From Kocuria tytonis (GTDB lineage Bacteria > Actinomycetota > Actinomycetes > Actinomycetales > Micrococcaceae): a DNA stretch of 64,000 bases. The position numbers and the translations under genes were made by a program. Each line of letters opens with the position of its first letter. The first letter of the stretch is position 1. Below are positions 28,243-37,867 of this stretch, piece after piece. The notes below the pieces were generated by a model. It was not told where the DNA came from, searched no databases, and saw only the letters and a program-made list of their open reading frames with translations. The stretch covers positions 186,001 through 250,000 of the forward strand of contig NZ_PNJG02000001.1 in assembly GCF_003226895.2 (NCBI RefSeq), written 5' to 3'.

Positions 28243-29475
28243 ATGGACCCCGTGACCGAGCTGCTCCCCGACGACCTGCTCGCGGTGATCCGCGCCCGCG
28301 CCGCGGACGTGGACCGCGAGAACCGCTTCTTCACCGAGGACTTCACCCTGCTGCGGGAGATCGGGTACCTGCGGATGCTCGTGCCGCGGGAGTTCGGGGG
28401 GCTGGGATTCTCCCTCGAGCAGGCCGCCCGCGCCCAGCGACGGCTCGCCACGGCGGCACCGGCCACCGCGCTCGGGATCAACATGCACCACGTGATCGTG
28501 GGCATCGGCTACACGCTGCACCTGCGCGGGGACGAGCGCGCACGGCAGATTCTCGACGCCGCCGCGGCGGGCGAGGTCTTCGCGTTCGGCATCTCGGAGG
28601 CGGGCAACGACTCCGTGCTCTTCGACGCCACCACGCGCGCCGAGCCCACCGCGGGGGGATGGCGGCTGCACGGCACCAAGATCTTCACGTCCCTGTCCCC
28701 GCGCTGGACGCGGCTGCTGGTCCACGCGCGCGTGGCTGAGGACGCCTCCGCGGGCACCGGGGACGCGGGCGCGCCCACCACCGACGACGCCGCGGCCGCA
28801 CCGCTCGTGTTCGGTTTCCTCACCCGCCCGCACCACGAGCACCCGGTGCCGGGGGTGCAGACGCTCCCGGACTGGGACGCCCTGGGGATGCGGGCCTCGC
28901 AGTCCTGCACCACCGTGCTGGACGGCGCGGTGCTGCGGGAGACGGACGTGCTGACCAGCACACCCGCCGGGCCCAACCCGGACCCGGTGGTGTGGGGCGT
29001 CTTCGGGTGCTTCGAGCTGCTGCTCGCGGCGGTCTACACGGGCATCGCGGACCGCGCCATCGAGGTGGCGGTGGGGATCACCACCTCCCGTCGCTCGCTG
29101 GCCAAGGGCGCACCGTACTCGGACGATCCCGACATCCGCCGCCACATCGCCCGTGCCGGCGTGCTGCGGGACGGGGTGGAGCTGCAGCTGCGGCAGCTCT
29201 GCGCGGACGTGGACTCGCTGGGCTCCGCGCGCGAGGCGGCCCACGGTGCGCGCTGGTTCATCCTCTTCTCCGGGGTCAAGCACCGGGCGACCGAGGCCGC
29301 GCGCGAGGTGGTGGACCTGGTCCTGCGCGCCTCGGGCGGCGCGCAGTACCGGCGCGGGTCCGAGCTCGAACGGCTCTACCGGGACGTCCTGGCCGGGATG
29401 TACCACCCCTCGGACGCGGAGTCCGTGCACGCGGCCACCGCGAACTCGCTGCTGGGCCCGGTGTCCGCGGGTTAG
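28243..29475 (+). CDS. Acyl-CoA dehydrogenase family protein
   Basis: Predicted 410-residue flavoprotein. The N-terminal helical domain has the conserved LVPREFGGLGFSLEQA. The middle beta-domain has the FAD region FGISEAGNDS and LHGTKIFTS, and the C-terminal helical domain includes LRASGGAQYRRGS. The usual catalytic glutamate is not obvious, which fits the flavin monooxygenase-like (DszC/HsaA) side of the superfamily as well as a true dehydrogenase. It follows the M20 gene by 58 nt. Its TAG overlaps the stop of the convergent DUF5703 gene. Confidence 0.85.
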   Translation: MDPVTELLPDDLLAVIRARAADVDRENRFFTEDFTLLREIGYLRMLVPREFGGLGFSLEQAARAQRRLATAAPATALGINMHHVIVGIGYTLHLRGDERARQILDAAAAGEVFAFGISEAGNDSVLFDATTRAEPTAGGWRLHGTKIFTSLSPRWTRLLVHARVAEDASAGTGDAGAPTTDDAAAAPLVFGFLTRPHHEHPVPGVQTLPDWDALGMRASQSCTTVLDGAVLRETDVLTSTPAGPNPDPVVWGVFGCFELLLAAVYTGIADRAIEVAVGITTSRRSLAKGAPYSDDPDIRRHIARAGVLRDGVELQLRQLCADVDSLGSAREAAHGARWFILFSGVKHRATEAAREVVDLVLRASGGAQYRRGSELERLYRDVLAGMYHPSDAESVHAATANSLLGPVSAG

Positions 29476-29717
29476 AACGTGCGGTCCACCCGCATTATGC
29501 GCCGCCGCAGGACGTAGCGCCGGGCACCGCCGTAGAGCACGGCCGAGCGCATGAGCTCCCACTTGCCGTACTCGGCGTGCTCCTTCACCCGGGTCCGGGC
29601 GTCCGCCGCCTTCTCACGCGGGGCCACGGTGAGGGAGAGGTACTCGTAACGGTCGTCGCGCCCGGTCATGGTGGGGTGTCCGGTCACGGAACTGTGCTTC
29701 AGGCGTTGTTCTCTCAT
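29472..29717 (-). CDS. DUF5703 family protein
   Basis: Predicted 81-residue protein with the compact core RYEYLSLTVAP, HAEYGKWELMRS and RRYVLRRRIMR that marks this small actinobacterial family of unknown function. Several starts are possible: ATG 29717 with GGGAG close upstream, ATG 29726, and an internal ATG near 29669. It ends 4 nt inside the acyl-CoA dehydrogenase gene on the other strand (stop codons overlap) and is divergent from the acidic protein. Confidence 0.75.
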   Translation of the reverse strand: MREQRLKHSSVTGHPTMTGRDDRYEYLSLTVAPREKAADARTRVKEHAEYGKWELMRSAVLYGGARRYVLRRRIMRVDRTF

Positions 29718-29743
29718 TGCTCCCATTCTGCTCCCATAACGAC

Positions 29744-29749
29744 TAACGT
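29744..29749 (+). promoter_or_regulatory. -10 box of the acidic-protein gene (leaderless)
   Basis: TAACGT lies 7 nt before the ATG, with no Shine-Dalgarno. Confidence 0.5.
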
Positions 29750-29756
29750 CTACCCC

Positions 29757-30116
29757 ATGAGCACCGATCCCCGCGCCGCGCTGCAAGCCCTCGTCAACGC
29801 CCTCGAAGAACACCTCGCCGCCGCGGCGAACCGCCGCTCCGACGACGACCCCTCGGTGGACGGCGCCTACGTGGCGATCGCCAACTCCTTCGAAGCGTAC
29901 GAGGAAGCCCTCTACGACGCCTACGACGAGGTCACCCCGCTGACCGTGTTCGCCGAGGACGAGGACGACGACCTCGACTACGACGAGGACGAGGACGACG
30001 AGGACCTCCTCGAGGACAACGAGATGCTGGACGAGGACCTTGTGGACGAGGACGACTACGACGACTCCGAGGAGGACTCCTCCGGACCGGCCGGTCGCCG
30101 CGGCTCCGGGAAGTGA
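29757..30116 (+). CDS. Highly acidic small protein, unknown function
   Basis: Predicted 119-residue protein. Residues 1-60 form an amphipathic helical region (RAALQALVNALEEHLAAAA, then YVAIANSFEAYEEALYDAYD). Residues 65-105 are almost entirely Asp and Glu with a few Leu/Tyr, followed by a short Gly/Ser/Arg tail. No known domain was recognised. Such an Asp/Glu tail may mimic nucleic acid or act as a chaperone-like or histone-like competitor; this is inference from composition. It is leaderless, divergent from DUF5703 and upstream of uppP. Confidence 0.7.
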   Translation: MSTDPRAALQALVNALEEHLAAAANRRSDDDPSVDGAYVAIANSFEAYEEALYDAYDEVTPLTVFAEDEDDDLDYDEDEDDEDLLEDNEMLDEDLVDEDDYDDSEEDSSGPAGRRGSGK

Positions 30117-30223
30117 GCGGGCAGCAGACCACGTGAGCGGGGTCCCCACCGGGTGGTGGGGGCCCCGCACCGCGTCCAGGGGCCTCTCAGCCCCGTGCCC
30201 CGAAGCGCTCGGGAGGGGTGCCG

Positions 30224-30229
30224 TACAGT
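30224..30229 (+). promoter_or_regulatory. -10 box of uppP (leaderless)
   Basis: TACAGT lies 6 nt before the GTG start of uppP. Confidence 0.5.
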
Positions 30230-30235
30230 TGTCGC

Positions 30236-31069
30236 GTGAACTGGATCGAAGCGATAATCCTGGGCCTGGTGCAGGGCCTGACCGAATTCCTCCCGGTGTC
30301 CTCCTCGGCGCACCTGCGCATCGTGGGGGAGTTCCTCCCGAACGGTGCGGACCCCGGTGCCACCTTCACCGCCATCACGCAGCTGGGCACGGAGACCGCC
30401 GTGATCCTGTTCTTCTGGCGGGACATCGTGCGCATCGTCAGGCAGTGGGCCCTGTCACTGACGGGCCGGGTGGATCGGCGGGACCCGGATGCCCGCATGG
30501 GGTGGTTCATCATCCTGGGCTCGTTCCCCATCGCCGTCCTCGGGCTGCTGCTGCAGGACTACATCGAGACGCAGTTCCGCTCCCTGTGGATCACCGCCAC
30601 CATGCTGATCGTCTTCGGTCTCTTCCTGGCGGTGGCGGACCACGTGGGCAAGCAGGAACGCCACCTGGAGGACCTCACCGTGAAGCACGCGGCGGTCTTC
30701 GGGTTCGCGCAGGCACTGGCGCTGATCCCGGGCGTCTCCCGCTCCGGCGGGACCATCACCGCGGGCTTGCTGATGGGGTACACGCGTGCCGCCGCCGCCC
30801 GCTACGCCTTCCTGCTGGCGATCCCCGCGGTGTTCTCCTCCGGCCTGTACCAGCTGTACAAGGCACTCAGCGGGGCCGAACCGGGCGGGGTGTACTCCAT
30901 GGGTCAGACCGCCGTGGCCACCCTGATCGCCTTCGCGGTGGGCTACCTCATCATCGGCTGGTTCATGCACTACATCTCCGAGCGCAGCTACAACCTGTTC
31001 GTGTGGTACCGCGTGCTGCTCGGAGCGGTGGTGTTCGTGCTGCTGGGCACCGGGCTCATCAACGCCTGA
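30236..31069 (+). CDS. uppP: Undecaprenyl-diphosphatase
   Basis: Membrane enzyme (BacA family) that dephosphorylates undecaprenyl diphosphate so the lipid carrier can be reused for peptidoglycan synthesis; extra copies give bacitracin resistance. The 277-residue protein has the two catalytic signatures [11 protein letters not shown] near the N-terminus and PGVSRSGGT in the middle, with about eight hydrophobic helices. Length is normal. GTG at 30236 starts right before the first helix and follows TACAGT by 6 nt. Confidence 0.96.
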   Translation: MNWIEAIILGLVQGLTEFLPVSSSAHLRIVGEFLPNGADPGATFTAITQLGTETAVILFFWRDIVRIVRQWALSLTGRVDRRDPDARMGWFIILGSFPIAVLGLLLQDYIETQFRSLWITATMLIVFGLFLAVADHVGKQERHLEDLTVKHAAVFGFAQALALIPGVSRSGGTITAGLLMGYTRAAAARYAFLLAIPAVFSSGLYQLYKALSGAEPGGVYSMGQTAVATLIAFAVGYLIIGWFMHYISERSYNLFVWYRVLLGAVVFVLLGTGLINA

Positions 31070-31184
31070 CCGGCACCGGTCGGCACGCGCCCCGCCCGGG
31101 CGCTCGTGACGGCCGCGGGGAATAGCGTCCGTGGCACGCCGGTTGCGACCGGGGAACAGATCTCTCGTCCAAACGAAGGTGAAC

Positions 31185-32501
31185 ATGAAGTCTTGGTCCT
31201 GCCGTCCGGTTCCGCAGCTGCCCGGAACGTCGTCCGCACCCCGGGTCCACGACACGAGCACGGGGCAGCTCGAGGTGCTGCAGGCCCGCGGTGGCCGCGC
31301 GGCCCTCTACGTGTGCGGCATCACCCCGTACGACGCCACGCACATGGGCCACGCGGCCACCTACGTCACCTTCGACCTGCTCAACCGGGCGTGGCGGGAC
31401 GCCGGGTTCGCGGTGGACTACGTCCAGAACGTCACGGACGTGGACGACCCGCTGCTGGAGCGCGCCAACGCCACCGGGGTGGACTGGCGCGAGCTCGCCG
31501 CGTCCCAGACGGAGCTCTTCCGCACGGACATGACCGCTCTGAACGTCCTGCCCCCGGACCACTACGTGGGTGCCACCGAGGCCGTGGAGTGGATCGTGCC
31601 CGCCGTGGAGCGGCTCGTGGAGCGCGGCCTGGCCTACCGGGTCCCTGCGGGGACGGACCAGGACGGGAACCCGGCACCCGCCGGGGACGTGTACTTCGAC
31701 GTCGCCGCCGCCGGTGAGCTGCGCGCCGAGGACCCGGACGCCTGGGTGGTGGGCAGCACGTGCCGCCTCGACACGGACCGGGAGCGGATGACGCCGCTGT
31801 TCGCGGGCCACGGCGGGGACCCGGACCGCACGGGCAAGCACGATCCGCTGGATCCGCTGCTGTGGCGGGTGGAGCGCGCGGGGGAGCCGTCCTGGGACGG
31901 TGCATCCCTCGGGGCGGGGCGCCCCGGGTGGCATATCGAGTGCAGCGTGATCGCCCTGCAGCACCTGCCCCGGCCGTTCACCGTGCAGGGTGGCGGGTCC
32001 GACCTGGCCTTCCCGCACCACGACATGGGAGCGGGACACGCCTACGCGCTGTCCGGCGAGCCCATGGCCGAGCACTTCGTGCACACCGCCATGGTGGGGC
32101 TAAACGGCGAGAAGATGTCCAAGTCCAAGGGCAACCTCGTGCTGGTCTCCACGCTGCGCCGCGACGGTGTGGACCCCGCGGCCATCCGGTTGGCGATCCT
32201 CTCGAACCACTACCGCACGGACTGGTTCTGGACCGACGAGCTGCTGGAGCAGTCGCGGCGCCGCCTCGCCACGTGGCGCGAGGCCGCGGCGAGGCCCGAG
32301 ACGGCCGGTGCGGACGCCATGCTCCAGGCCGTGCGCGCGGCACTCGGGGAGGACCTCAACGCCCCCGCGGCCCTGATCGCGGTGGATGCGTGGGCCGCGC
32401 GGAACCTGGGCGGTGCGGCGGCACGCGGCGCCGCGGCGTCGGACGAGGACGTGGCGCTCGCGCGGCACACGGTGACGGCGCTGCTCGGCATCGAGCTCTG
32501 A
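31185..32501 (+). CDS. mshC: L-cysteine:1D-myo-inositol 2-amino-2-deoxy-alpha-D-glucopyranoside ligase
   Basis: Third step of mycothiol synthesis: joins cysteine to GlcN-inositol with ATP. The 438-residue protein is a cysteinyl-tRNA-synthetase relative. The start [14 protein letters not shown] is typical of MshC and unlike CysS. Zinc/cysteine-site residues are in [15 protein letters not shown] and GWHIECS, HxGG-type contacts lie in the middle, and the KMSKS loop is KMSKSKGN. The anticodon-binding part of CysS is missing. GAAGGT precedes the ATG. Confidence 0.94.
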   Translation: MKSWSCRPVPQLPGTSSAPRVHDTSTGQLEVLQARGGRAALYVCGITPYDATHMGHAATYVTFDLLNRAWRDAGFAVDYVQNVTDVDDPLLERANATGVDWRELAASQTELFRTDMTALNVLPPDHYVGATEAVEWIVPAVERLVERGLAYRVPAGTDQDGNPAPAGDVYFDVAAAGELRAEDPDAWVVGSTCRLDTDRERMTPLFAGHGGDPDRTGKHDPLDPLLWRVERAGEPSWDGASLGAGRPGWHIECSVIALQHLPRPFTVQGGGSDLAFPHHDMGAGHAYALSGEPMAEHFVHTAMVGLNGEKMSKSKGNLVLVSTLRRDGVDPAAIRLAILSNHYRTDWFWTDELLEQSRRRLATWREAAARPETAGADAMLQAVRAALGEDLNAPAALIAVDAWAARNLGGAAARGAAASDEDVALARHTVTALLGIEL

Positions 32502-32515
32502 CCCGACCGCACGAA

Positions 32516-32549
32516 GACGCCCCGGTTCACCATGGTGAACCGGGGCGTC
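32516..32549. terminator. 34-bp perfect palindrome, terminator
   Basis: A gap-free 34-bp palindrome centred on CATG starts 15 nt after the mshC stop, between mshC and the convergent PAC2 gene. It can end both transcripts. Confidence 0.7.
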
Positions 32550-32581
32550 GTGCGTCAAGGCGTCGTCCAGGAAGGCGTCGT
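32544..32581. repeat. Three GGCGTCGT copies at 15-nt spacing
   Basis: GGCGTCGT occurs at 32544, 32559 and 32574. The first copy is part of the palindrome arm. It looks like a short imperfect tandem repeat after mshC and may reflect slippage; no function is evident. Confidence 0.5.
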
Positions 32582-32639
32582 GCCCGTAGGCTCGGGGCCG
32601 GCGCCCGGGGCGGCGTGGGGGGTCCCGCCGGCCCCGGGG

Positions 32640-33536
32640 TCAGTCCCGGTCGTCGCGGCGGCGCAGGTAGCGCTCGAACTCGCGGGCGATCGCGTCCCCG
32701 GTGGCCTCGGGCAGGTCCACGGTGTCCTTGGCCTCCTCGAGCTGACGGACGTAGTCGGCCACCTCGGGATCCTCCTCGGCGAGCTCGTCCACACCGCGCT
32801 CCCACGCCTCGGCGTCCTCGATCACGGGATCCAGGGGCAGGGACAGGCCCAGCAGGTCCTCGAGCCGGCGCAGCAGGGCCAGCTGCGCCTTCGGGGACGG
32901 GGAGTGCGCCACGTAGTGGGGCACGGCAGCCCACATGCTCAGGGAGGGGAACCCGGCCAGAGCCGCCATGTGGGACAGCACGCCCACGATGCCCGTGGGC
33001 CCCTCGTACTGGGGTGCCTCGATGTCCAGCTCGTCACGCAGCTGTTCGGTGTCCGAGGTCAGGGTCACCGGGATGGGGCGCGTGTGCGGGACGTCCGCGA
33101 GCAGGGAGCCGAGCATGATCACGAAGTCCACGTCCAGCGCGGTGGCCTGTTCCAGCAGCTCGGCGGTGAACGTGCGCCACCGGTAGGAGGGCTCCCAGCC
33201 GTGCAGCAGCACCACGTCGAGGTTGGTCCCGGGCACCCTGGCCTTGGACAGCCGCGTGGAGGGCCACTGCAGCTTCTGCTCGCCGGTCGCACCGCGCCGG
33301 ATCACCGGGCGCGAGTACTGGTAGTCGTAGTAGTCGTCCGAGGCGACCTCGAACACGTCCTTGGCCCCCAGGTGCTCGCGGATGAGCCTGAGGGAGTCCG
33401 TGGCGGCGTCGCCGGCGTCGTTCCAGCCCTCGAAGGCCGCGAGGAGCACCGTGACGGTCTCCTGGTCCTGGCCGTCGCGCACCACCCCGAAGGGTCCGGT
33501 GCCGGGCTGTTCCGCATTACTGTCCAACGTGGTCAC
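32640..33536 (-). CDS. PAC2 family protein
   Basis: Predicted 298-residue soluble protein of the PAC2 (proteasome assembly chaperone 2-like) family. Marks are VLLAAFEGWNDAGDAAT near the N-terminus, VVLLHGWEPSYRWRTF, VIMLGSLLADVPHTRP and PTGIVGVLSHMA. The family is common in actinobacteria including species without proteasomes, and its role there is unproven. The C-terminus is acidic (VDLPEATGDAIAREFERYL). GTG at 33536 lies 6 nt after a minus-strand TACAGT. Confidence 0.88.
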   Translation of the reverse strand: MTTLDSNAEQPGTGPFGVVRDGQDQETVTVLLAAFEGWNDAGDAATDSLRLIREHLGAKDVFEVASDDYYDYQYSRPVIRRGATGEQKLQWPSTRLSKARVPGTNLDVVLLHGWEPSYRWRTFTAELLEQATALDVDFVIMLGSLLADVPHTRPIPVTLTSDTEQLRDELDIEAPQYEGPTGIVGVLSHMAALAGFPSLSMWAAVPHYVAHSPSPKAQLALLRRLEDLLGLSLPLDPVIEDAEAWERGVDELAEEDPEVADYVRQLEEAKDTVDLPEATGDAIAREFERYLRRRDDRD

Positions 33537-33542
33537 CGTCTT

Positions 33543-33548
33543 ACTGTA
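33543..33548 (-). promoter_or_regulatory. -10 box of the PAC2 gene (leaderless)
   Basis: Minus-strand TACAGT lies 6 nt before the GTG start. Confidence 0.5.
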
Positions 33549-33607
33549 CGGCGCGCCTCGGCGGGCGTTCCACGCCGCCCGTCCAGCGCGCTGCCGGGGC
33601 GCGCACC

Positions 33608-33613
33608 TACCAT
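33608..33613 (+). promoter_or_regulatory. -10 box of the site-2 protease gene (leaderless)
   Basis: TACCAT lies 7 nt before the ATG at 33621 and overlaps an earlier in-frame ATG at 33612. This favours the later start. Confidence 0.4.
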
Positions 33614-33620
33614 GAGCAGC

Positions 33621-34811
33621 ATGCGTCCTTCCCGGTCCAGCGCTCCCGCCCCCGAGCCCTCCGACACCCGTTCCCCCGAGGGGGGACCCCGCCCGCGCGG
33701 GGTGCGCCTGGGGCGCGTGCTGGGCGTGGAGCTGCTGCTGGACCGCTCGTGGTTCGTCATCGCGGCGCTGACCGTGGTGATGTACGGGCCGGTGCTGTGG
33801 CGGCTGTATCCGGGGCTGGGCTGGTTCAACCTGGTGCTGGCCCTGGGCTTCGCGGTGGGCCTCGCGCTGAGCGTGCTGGTCCACGAGCTCGCGCACGCGG
33901 TCGCGGGCCGGTCCGCCGGGTGGCCCGTCACCCGGATCGTGCTGACCCTGATGGGCGGGCACACGGCGTTCGGGACCGTGCGGACCAGGCCACTGGCCAC
34001 CGCGCTCGTCTCGCTCGCGGGACCGCTCAGCAACGTGGCGGTCGCCGCGGCCGGCACCGCGCTGCTGGCCACGGCCCCGCCGAGCGCGGCCGGTCCCGGG
34101 TGGGCGCTGCTGCAGCTGCTCGTGCTCGCCAACTGGGTCCTGGGGCTGTTCAACCTGCTGCCGGGGCTGCCCCTGGACGGCGGCCGCGTGACCGAGGCCG
34201 TGGTGTGGGCCGCGACGGGCTCCGAGACGCGGGGCACCACCGTGGCGGCGTGGTGCGGCCGGGTCATCGCCGCGCTCACCGTCCTGGGCGCCGTGTGGCT
34301 CGGGCAGTGGCGGGAGCCCGTGGTGCTCGCCGTGACGCTGCTCGTGGCGGGGTTCATCTTCCTGGGCGCGGGGCAGGCCCTGCGCCAGTCGCGCCTCATG
34401 GGTGTGCTGGACGCCGTGCGCGCGGACGGCATCGCGCGTCCCGCCATGGAGTTCTCGCCCACGACGCCGCTCGCGCTCGTGGACGCGACCGTCACCGCGG
34501 CCACGGCGGACGACCACCGCGGCTGGACCCCGGACGTGGTGGTGCGGGACCCCGCGCGGGGCCTGCTGGGCGTCCTGAGCCCGGAGCGTGCCGCCGAGGT
34601 GGCACCGGAGGAGCGGTCCGGTGTGCCCGTGGGGCAGGTGGCCGTGTGGTCCCCGGACCGCGCGCGCGTGGCCCCGGACACCCGCGGCGGGGACATGGTG
34701 CGGCTCATGGAGTCCGAGCACCTCCCGTGGCTGTGGGTGGTGGACGGCGCCGGGTACGTCACCGGGGTGGTGCACCACGAGGACGTCGCGCGCTACGCCC
34801 TGCGCGGCTGA
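33621..34811 (+). CDS. Site-2 protease family membrane metalloprotease (M50)
   Basis: Predicted 396-residue intramembrane zinc protease. The zinc motif is H88-E-x-x-H92 (VHELAHA) in the second hydrophobic segment; the third ligand aspartate is in GLPLDGGR. About six membrane segments lie between residues 40 and 260, then a soluble CBS-like region (WTPDVVVRDPARGLLGVL and a final WVVDGAGYVTGVVHHEDV). It probably cleaves a membrane-bound anti-sigma factor or remnant peptide; substrate unknown. The start at 33621 follows TACCAT by 7 nt; ATG 33612 is the alternative. Confidence 0.88.
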   Translation: MRPSRSSAPAPEPSDTRSPEGGPRPRGVRLGRVLGVELLLDRSWFVIAALTVVMYGPVLWRLYPGLGWFNLVLALGFAVGLALSVLVHELAHAVAGRSAGWPVTRIVLTLMGGHTAFGTVRTRPLATALVSLAGPLSNVAVAAAGTALLATAPPSAAGPGWALLQLLVLANWVLGLFNLLPGLPLDGGRVTEAVVWAATGSETRGTTVAAWCGRVIAALTVLGAVWLGQWREPVVLAVTLLVAGFIFLGAGQALRQSRLMGVLDAVRADGIARPAMEFSPTTPLALVDATVTAATADDHRGWTPDVVVRDPARGLLGVLSPERAAEVAPEERSGVPVGQVAVWSPDRARVAPDTRGGDMVRLMESEHLPWLWVVDGAGYVTGVVHHEDVARYALRG

Positions 34812-34869
34812 GCGCGGCACCGGGCCCGGAGCCGGGGGTCGGCGATGGAGGTGGCGGGCGGCGTCGGGC

Positions 34870-34875
34870 TACGGT
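34870..34875 (+). promoter_or_regulatory. -10 box of trmI
   Basis: TACGGT lies 6 nt before an in-frame ATG (34882). It either gives a leaderless form or a leader of about 80 nt to the ATG at 34966. Confidence 0.45.
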
Positions 34876-34965
34876 GGGAGAATGGCCCACGGACCGGACC
34901 GCACCCGCGGACCACGTCCGCGCATCCGAACGGCACCAGTGTCCAGCAGGCGTGAAAGCGAGCAG

Positions 34966-36150
34966 ATGACCGAGCAGCAGCCCCGAGAATCCCACCCGAT
35001 CCGCACCGGTGACACGGTGCGCGGAGCGGCGAACCGGCGCGGTCCGTTCCGCTCCGGCGAGCGCGTGCAGCTCACGGACGAGAGCGGGAAGATGTCCACC
35101 ATCACCCTGGTGGACGGCGGGGAGCACCACACCCACCGCGGTGTGCTGTCCCACGAGCAGCTGATCGGGCAGCCGGAGGGCACCGTGGTGCGCAACACCG
35201 CCGGGAACCAGTACCAGGCGCTGCGGCCCCTGCTCAAGGACTTCGTGCTGTCCATGCCCCGCGGTGCGGCGGTGATCTACCCCAAGGACGCGGGCCAGAT
35301 CGTGACCATGGCGGACGTCTTCCCCGGCGCCAGCGTGGTGGAGGCCGGTGTGGGCTCCGGGGCGCTGAGCATCTCCCTGCTGCGCGCGGTGGGGGACGAG
35401 GGCCACGTGCACTCGTTCGAGCGCCGCGAGGAGTTCGCGGAGATCGCCCGGGGCAACATCGAGACGATGTTCGGCGGCCCGCACCCCGCGTGGGAGCTGA
35501 GCCTCGGGGACCTCGCGGAGGAGCTCGGTGCCACCGAGGAGCCGGGGTCCGTGGACCGCGTGGTCCTGGACATGCTCGCCCCGTGGGAGTGCCTGGACGC
35601 GGTGGCCACGGCCCTCGCGCCGGGCGGTGTGGTGATCTGCTACGTGGCCACGGTGCCGCAGCTGTCCCGCGTGGCCGAGGCCATGCGCGCGGACGGTCGC
35701 TTCACGGAGCCCGAGGCGTCCGAGACCATGGTGCGCGGCTGGCACGTGGAGGGTCTCGCGGTGCGCCCGGACCACCGCATGGTGGCGCACACCGGCTTCC
35801 TCATCCAGTCCCGCCGGCTCGCGGACGGCTCACCGCGGCTCGCCCCCAAGCGCCGCGCCTCCAAGAGCGAGTACACCGAGGACGACCTGCAGGCGTGGAC
35901 GCCCGTGGCCCTCGGCGAGCGCATCGTCTCGGACCGCAAGCTGCGCCGCACCGGGCGGGACGCGGCGTCGTTGGCGCAGCACGCCGCACGCGCGGACCAG
36001 CAGATCGCCGCCGGGCGCGGGACCGCCTCCGGTGCCGCCGCCGCCCCCGTGGACGCACCGGATGCGGCACGGTCCACGCCCCCGGCACGGGACACCGAGG
36101 CGGGCGACGAGCGGCACACTTCGGGTGCGGAACGGGGTCTCGATGACTGA
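34966..36150 (+). CDS. trmI: tRNA (adenine-N1-)-methyltransferase (m1A58)
   Basis: Methylates adenine 58 in the T-loop of tRNAs. The 394-residue protein begins with a small beta domain ([18 protein letters not shown]), then a Rossmann SAM domain with [33 protein letters not shown] and [15 protein letters not shown] disordered Ala/Arg tail of about 90 residues follows. An in-frame ATG at 34882, 6 nt after TACGGT, would add 28 residues and may be the real leaderless start. Its end overlaps the arc start by 8 nt; this linkage to the Pup genes is common in actinobacteria. Confidence 0.92.
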   Translation: MTEQQPRESHPIRTGDTVRGAANRRGPFRSGERVQLTDESGKMSTITLVDGGEHHTHRGVLSHEQLIGQPEGTVVRNTAGNQYQALRPLLKDFVLSMPRGAAVIYPKDAGQIVTMADVFPGASVVEAGVGSGALSISLLRAVGDEGHVHSFERREEFAEIARGNIETMFGGPHPAWELSLGDLAEELGATEEPGSVDRVVLDMLAPWECLDAVATALAPGGVVICYVATVPQLSRVAEAMRADGRFTEPEASETMVRGWHVEGLAVRPDHRMVAHTGFLIQSRRLADGSPRLAPKRRASKSEYTEDDLQAWTPVALGERIVSDRKLRRTGRDAASLAQHAARADQQIAAGRGTASGAAAAPVDAPDAARSTPPARDTEAGDERHTSGAERGLDD

Positions 36151-37867
36151 GTCCCACGACGACGCCGCGCGGCGTCCCACGCCGCCCGCAGCGGACACGA
36201 CCCAGCGCCAGCTCAACATCCTGCGGGACCAGAAGCGGAACCTGGACCGGCAGGCCGCCGCCCTGGGTTCCCAGAACGAGAAGCTCGTGCGGCTGCTCAA
36301 CGCCTCCCGCCAGGAGATCGTGACCCTCAAGAGGACGCTGGCGGCGGAGGCGGAGCCGCCCGCCACGTTCGCGACGATCCTGCAGGTCAACCACGGTCGG
36401 CAGCCGGCCGGGGAGGACACCGGCACCGGGCCGGTGGTCACGGGACCCACAGTGGACGTCCTCGCGGCGGGGCGGCGGATGCGCGTGGCCGTGAGCCCAC
36501 TCGTCTCCTTCGGGGCGTGCGAACCGGGGCTGGGTGTGCTGCTCAACGAGAACTACGTGGTGATCGCGCTGCTCGACTACGAGCGCACCGGGGAGGTGGC
36601 CACCGTCAAGGAGGTGGTCGACCACGACCGCGTGCTCACCGTGGGGCGCTCGGACGAGGAGCGCGTGCTGCTGCTCTCCGGGAAGCTGCGCCGGGAGCGC
36701 CCCAAGCCCGGTGACGCGCTCACCGTGGACCACCGCACGGGCTTCGCCCTGGAACCCGTGGCCCGCACGGACGTGGAGCAGCTGGTCCTGGAGGAGGTCC
36801 CGGACGTCAGCTACACGGACATCGGCGGGCTCGGCCCCCAGATCGAGGCGATCCGCGACGCCGTGGAGCTGCCCCACGTGCACCCGGAGATCTTCCGGGA
36901 GCACGGGCTGCGCCCGCCCAAGGGCATCCTGCTGTACGGGCCCCCGGGCAACGGCAAGACGCTGATCGCGAAGGCCGTGGCGCGCTCGCTGGCCGAGCGC
37001 AGCGCCGCGAAGGCCGGGCGCTCCCGGCCCGAGGGGTACTTCCTGAACATCAAGGGCCCCGAGCTGCTGGACAAGTACGTGGGGGAGACGGAGCGCCAGA
37101 TCCGCTCGATCTTCGCCAACGCCCGCGAGCAGGCGGCTCGCGGGGTGCCCGTGGTGGTGTTCTTCGACGAGATGGACTCGCTGTTCCGCGTGCGCGGCTC
37201 GGGGCTCTCCTCGGACGTGGAGACCACGATCGTCCCGCAGCTGCTCACCGAGATCGACGGCGTGGAGGAGCTGGACAACGTCATGGTGGTGGGTGCCACC
37301 AACCGCGAGGACATGATCGACCCCGCCGTGCTGCGCCCCGGGCGCCTGGACGTGAAGATCCGCATCGACCGCCCGGACCGCGAGGGTGCCCGCGAGATCT
37401 TCTCGCTCTACGTCACCGAGGACCTGCCGCTGCGCGCGGACGACGTCGCCCGGGCCGGGTCCCGCGCGGCCGCCGCCGCGGCACTCGTGGCCGCGGCCGT
37501 GGAGCGCATGTACGCGCGCGAACCGGACACCGAGTTCCTCACCATCACCTACCGGGACGGGACGCACGAGACGCTGTACTTCGCGGACTACGCCTCGGGC
37601 GCGGTGATCCGCAACGTGGTGGACCGGGCCAAGAAGCAGGCCATCAAGACGCTGCTCACCACGGGCCGGCGCGGGATCACCGCCGAGCACCTCGTAGCGG
37701 CCGTGGACGCGGAGTTCCACGAGCAGCAGGACCTCCCCAACACTGCGGACTCCGAGGACTGGGCCCGGCTCACCGGCCGCCGCGCGGACACGATCGAGAA
37801 CGTCCGGATGGTGCCGCACCCGCCCGCACCGCGGGGCGGGGCGGCGGACACGGGGGGTGCGGCATGA
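36143..37867 (+). CDS. arc: AAA ATPase forming ring-shaped complexes (ARC/Mpa)
   Basis: Hexameric unfoldase that captures pupylated proteins. In the 574-residue protein: an N-terminal coiled coil (about 21-66) that binds Pup, two OB-like domains (about 70-215), and the AAA domain with Walker A GPPGNGKT (266-273), pore loop DKYVGE (310-315), Walker [10 protein letters not shown] (to 344) and arginine finger region RPGR (398-401). Mycobacterial Mpa ends in a GQYL-type tail that opens the 20S proteasome; here the end is Pro/Gly/Ala-rich ([10 protein letters not shown]) with no such motif. It overlaps trmI and dop. Confidence 0.95.
   Translation: MTESHDDAARRPTPPAADTTQRQLNILRDQKRNLDRQAAALGSQNEKLVRLLNASRQEIVTLKRTLAAEAEPPATFATILQVNHGRQPAGEDTGTGPVVTGPTVDVLAAGRRMRVAVSPLVSFGACEPGLGVLLNENYVVIALLDYERTGEVATVKEVVDHDRVLTVGRSDEERVLLLSGKLRRERPKPGDALTVDHRTGFALEPVARTDVEQLVLEEVPDVSYTDIGGLGPQIEAIRDAVELPHVHPEIFREHGLRPPKGILLYGPPGNGKTLIAKAVARSLAERSAAKAGRSRPEGYFLNIKGPELLDKYVGETERQIRSIFANAREQAARGVPVVVFFDEMDSLFRVRGSGLSSDVETTIVPQLLTEIDGVEELDNVMVVGATNREDMIDPAVLRPGRLDVKIRIDRPDREGAREIFSLYVTEDLPLRADDVARAGSRAAAAAALVAAAVERMYAREPDTEFLTITYRDGTHETLYFADYASGAVIRNVVDRAKKQAIKTLLTTGRRGITAEHLVAAVDAEFHEQQDLPNTADSEDWARLTGRRADTIENVRMVPHPPAPRGGAADTGGAA

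Noticed and set aside
31185-32501. Cysteinyl-tRNA synthetase instead of MshC
   Set aside because: The N-terminus ([14 protein letters not shown]), the short C-terminus without anticodon-binding domain and the neighbours uppP and PAC2 fit MshC.
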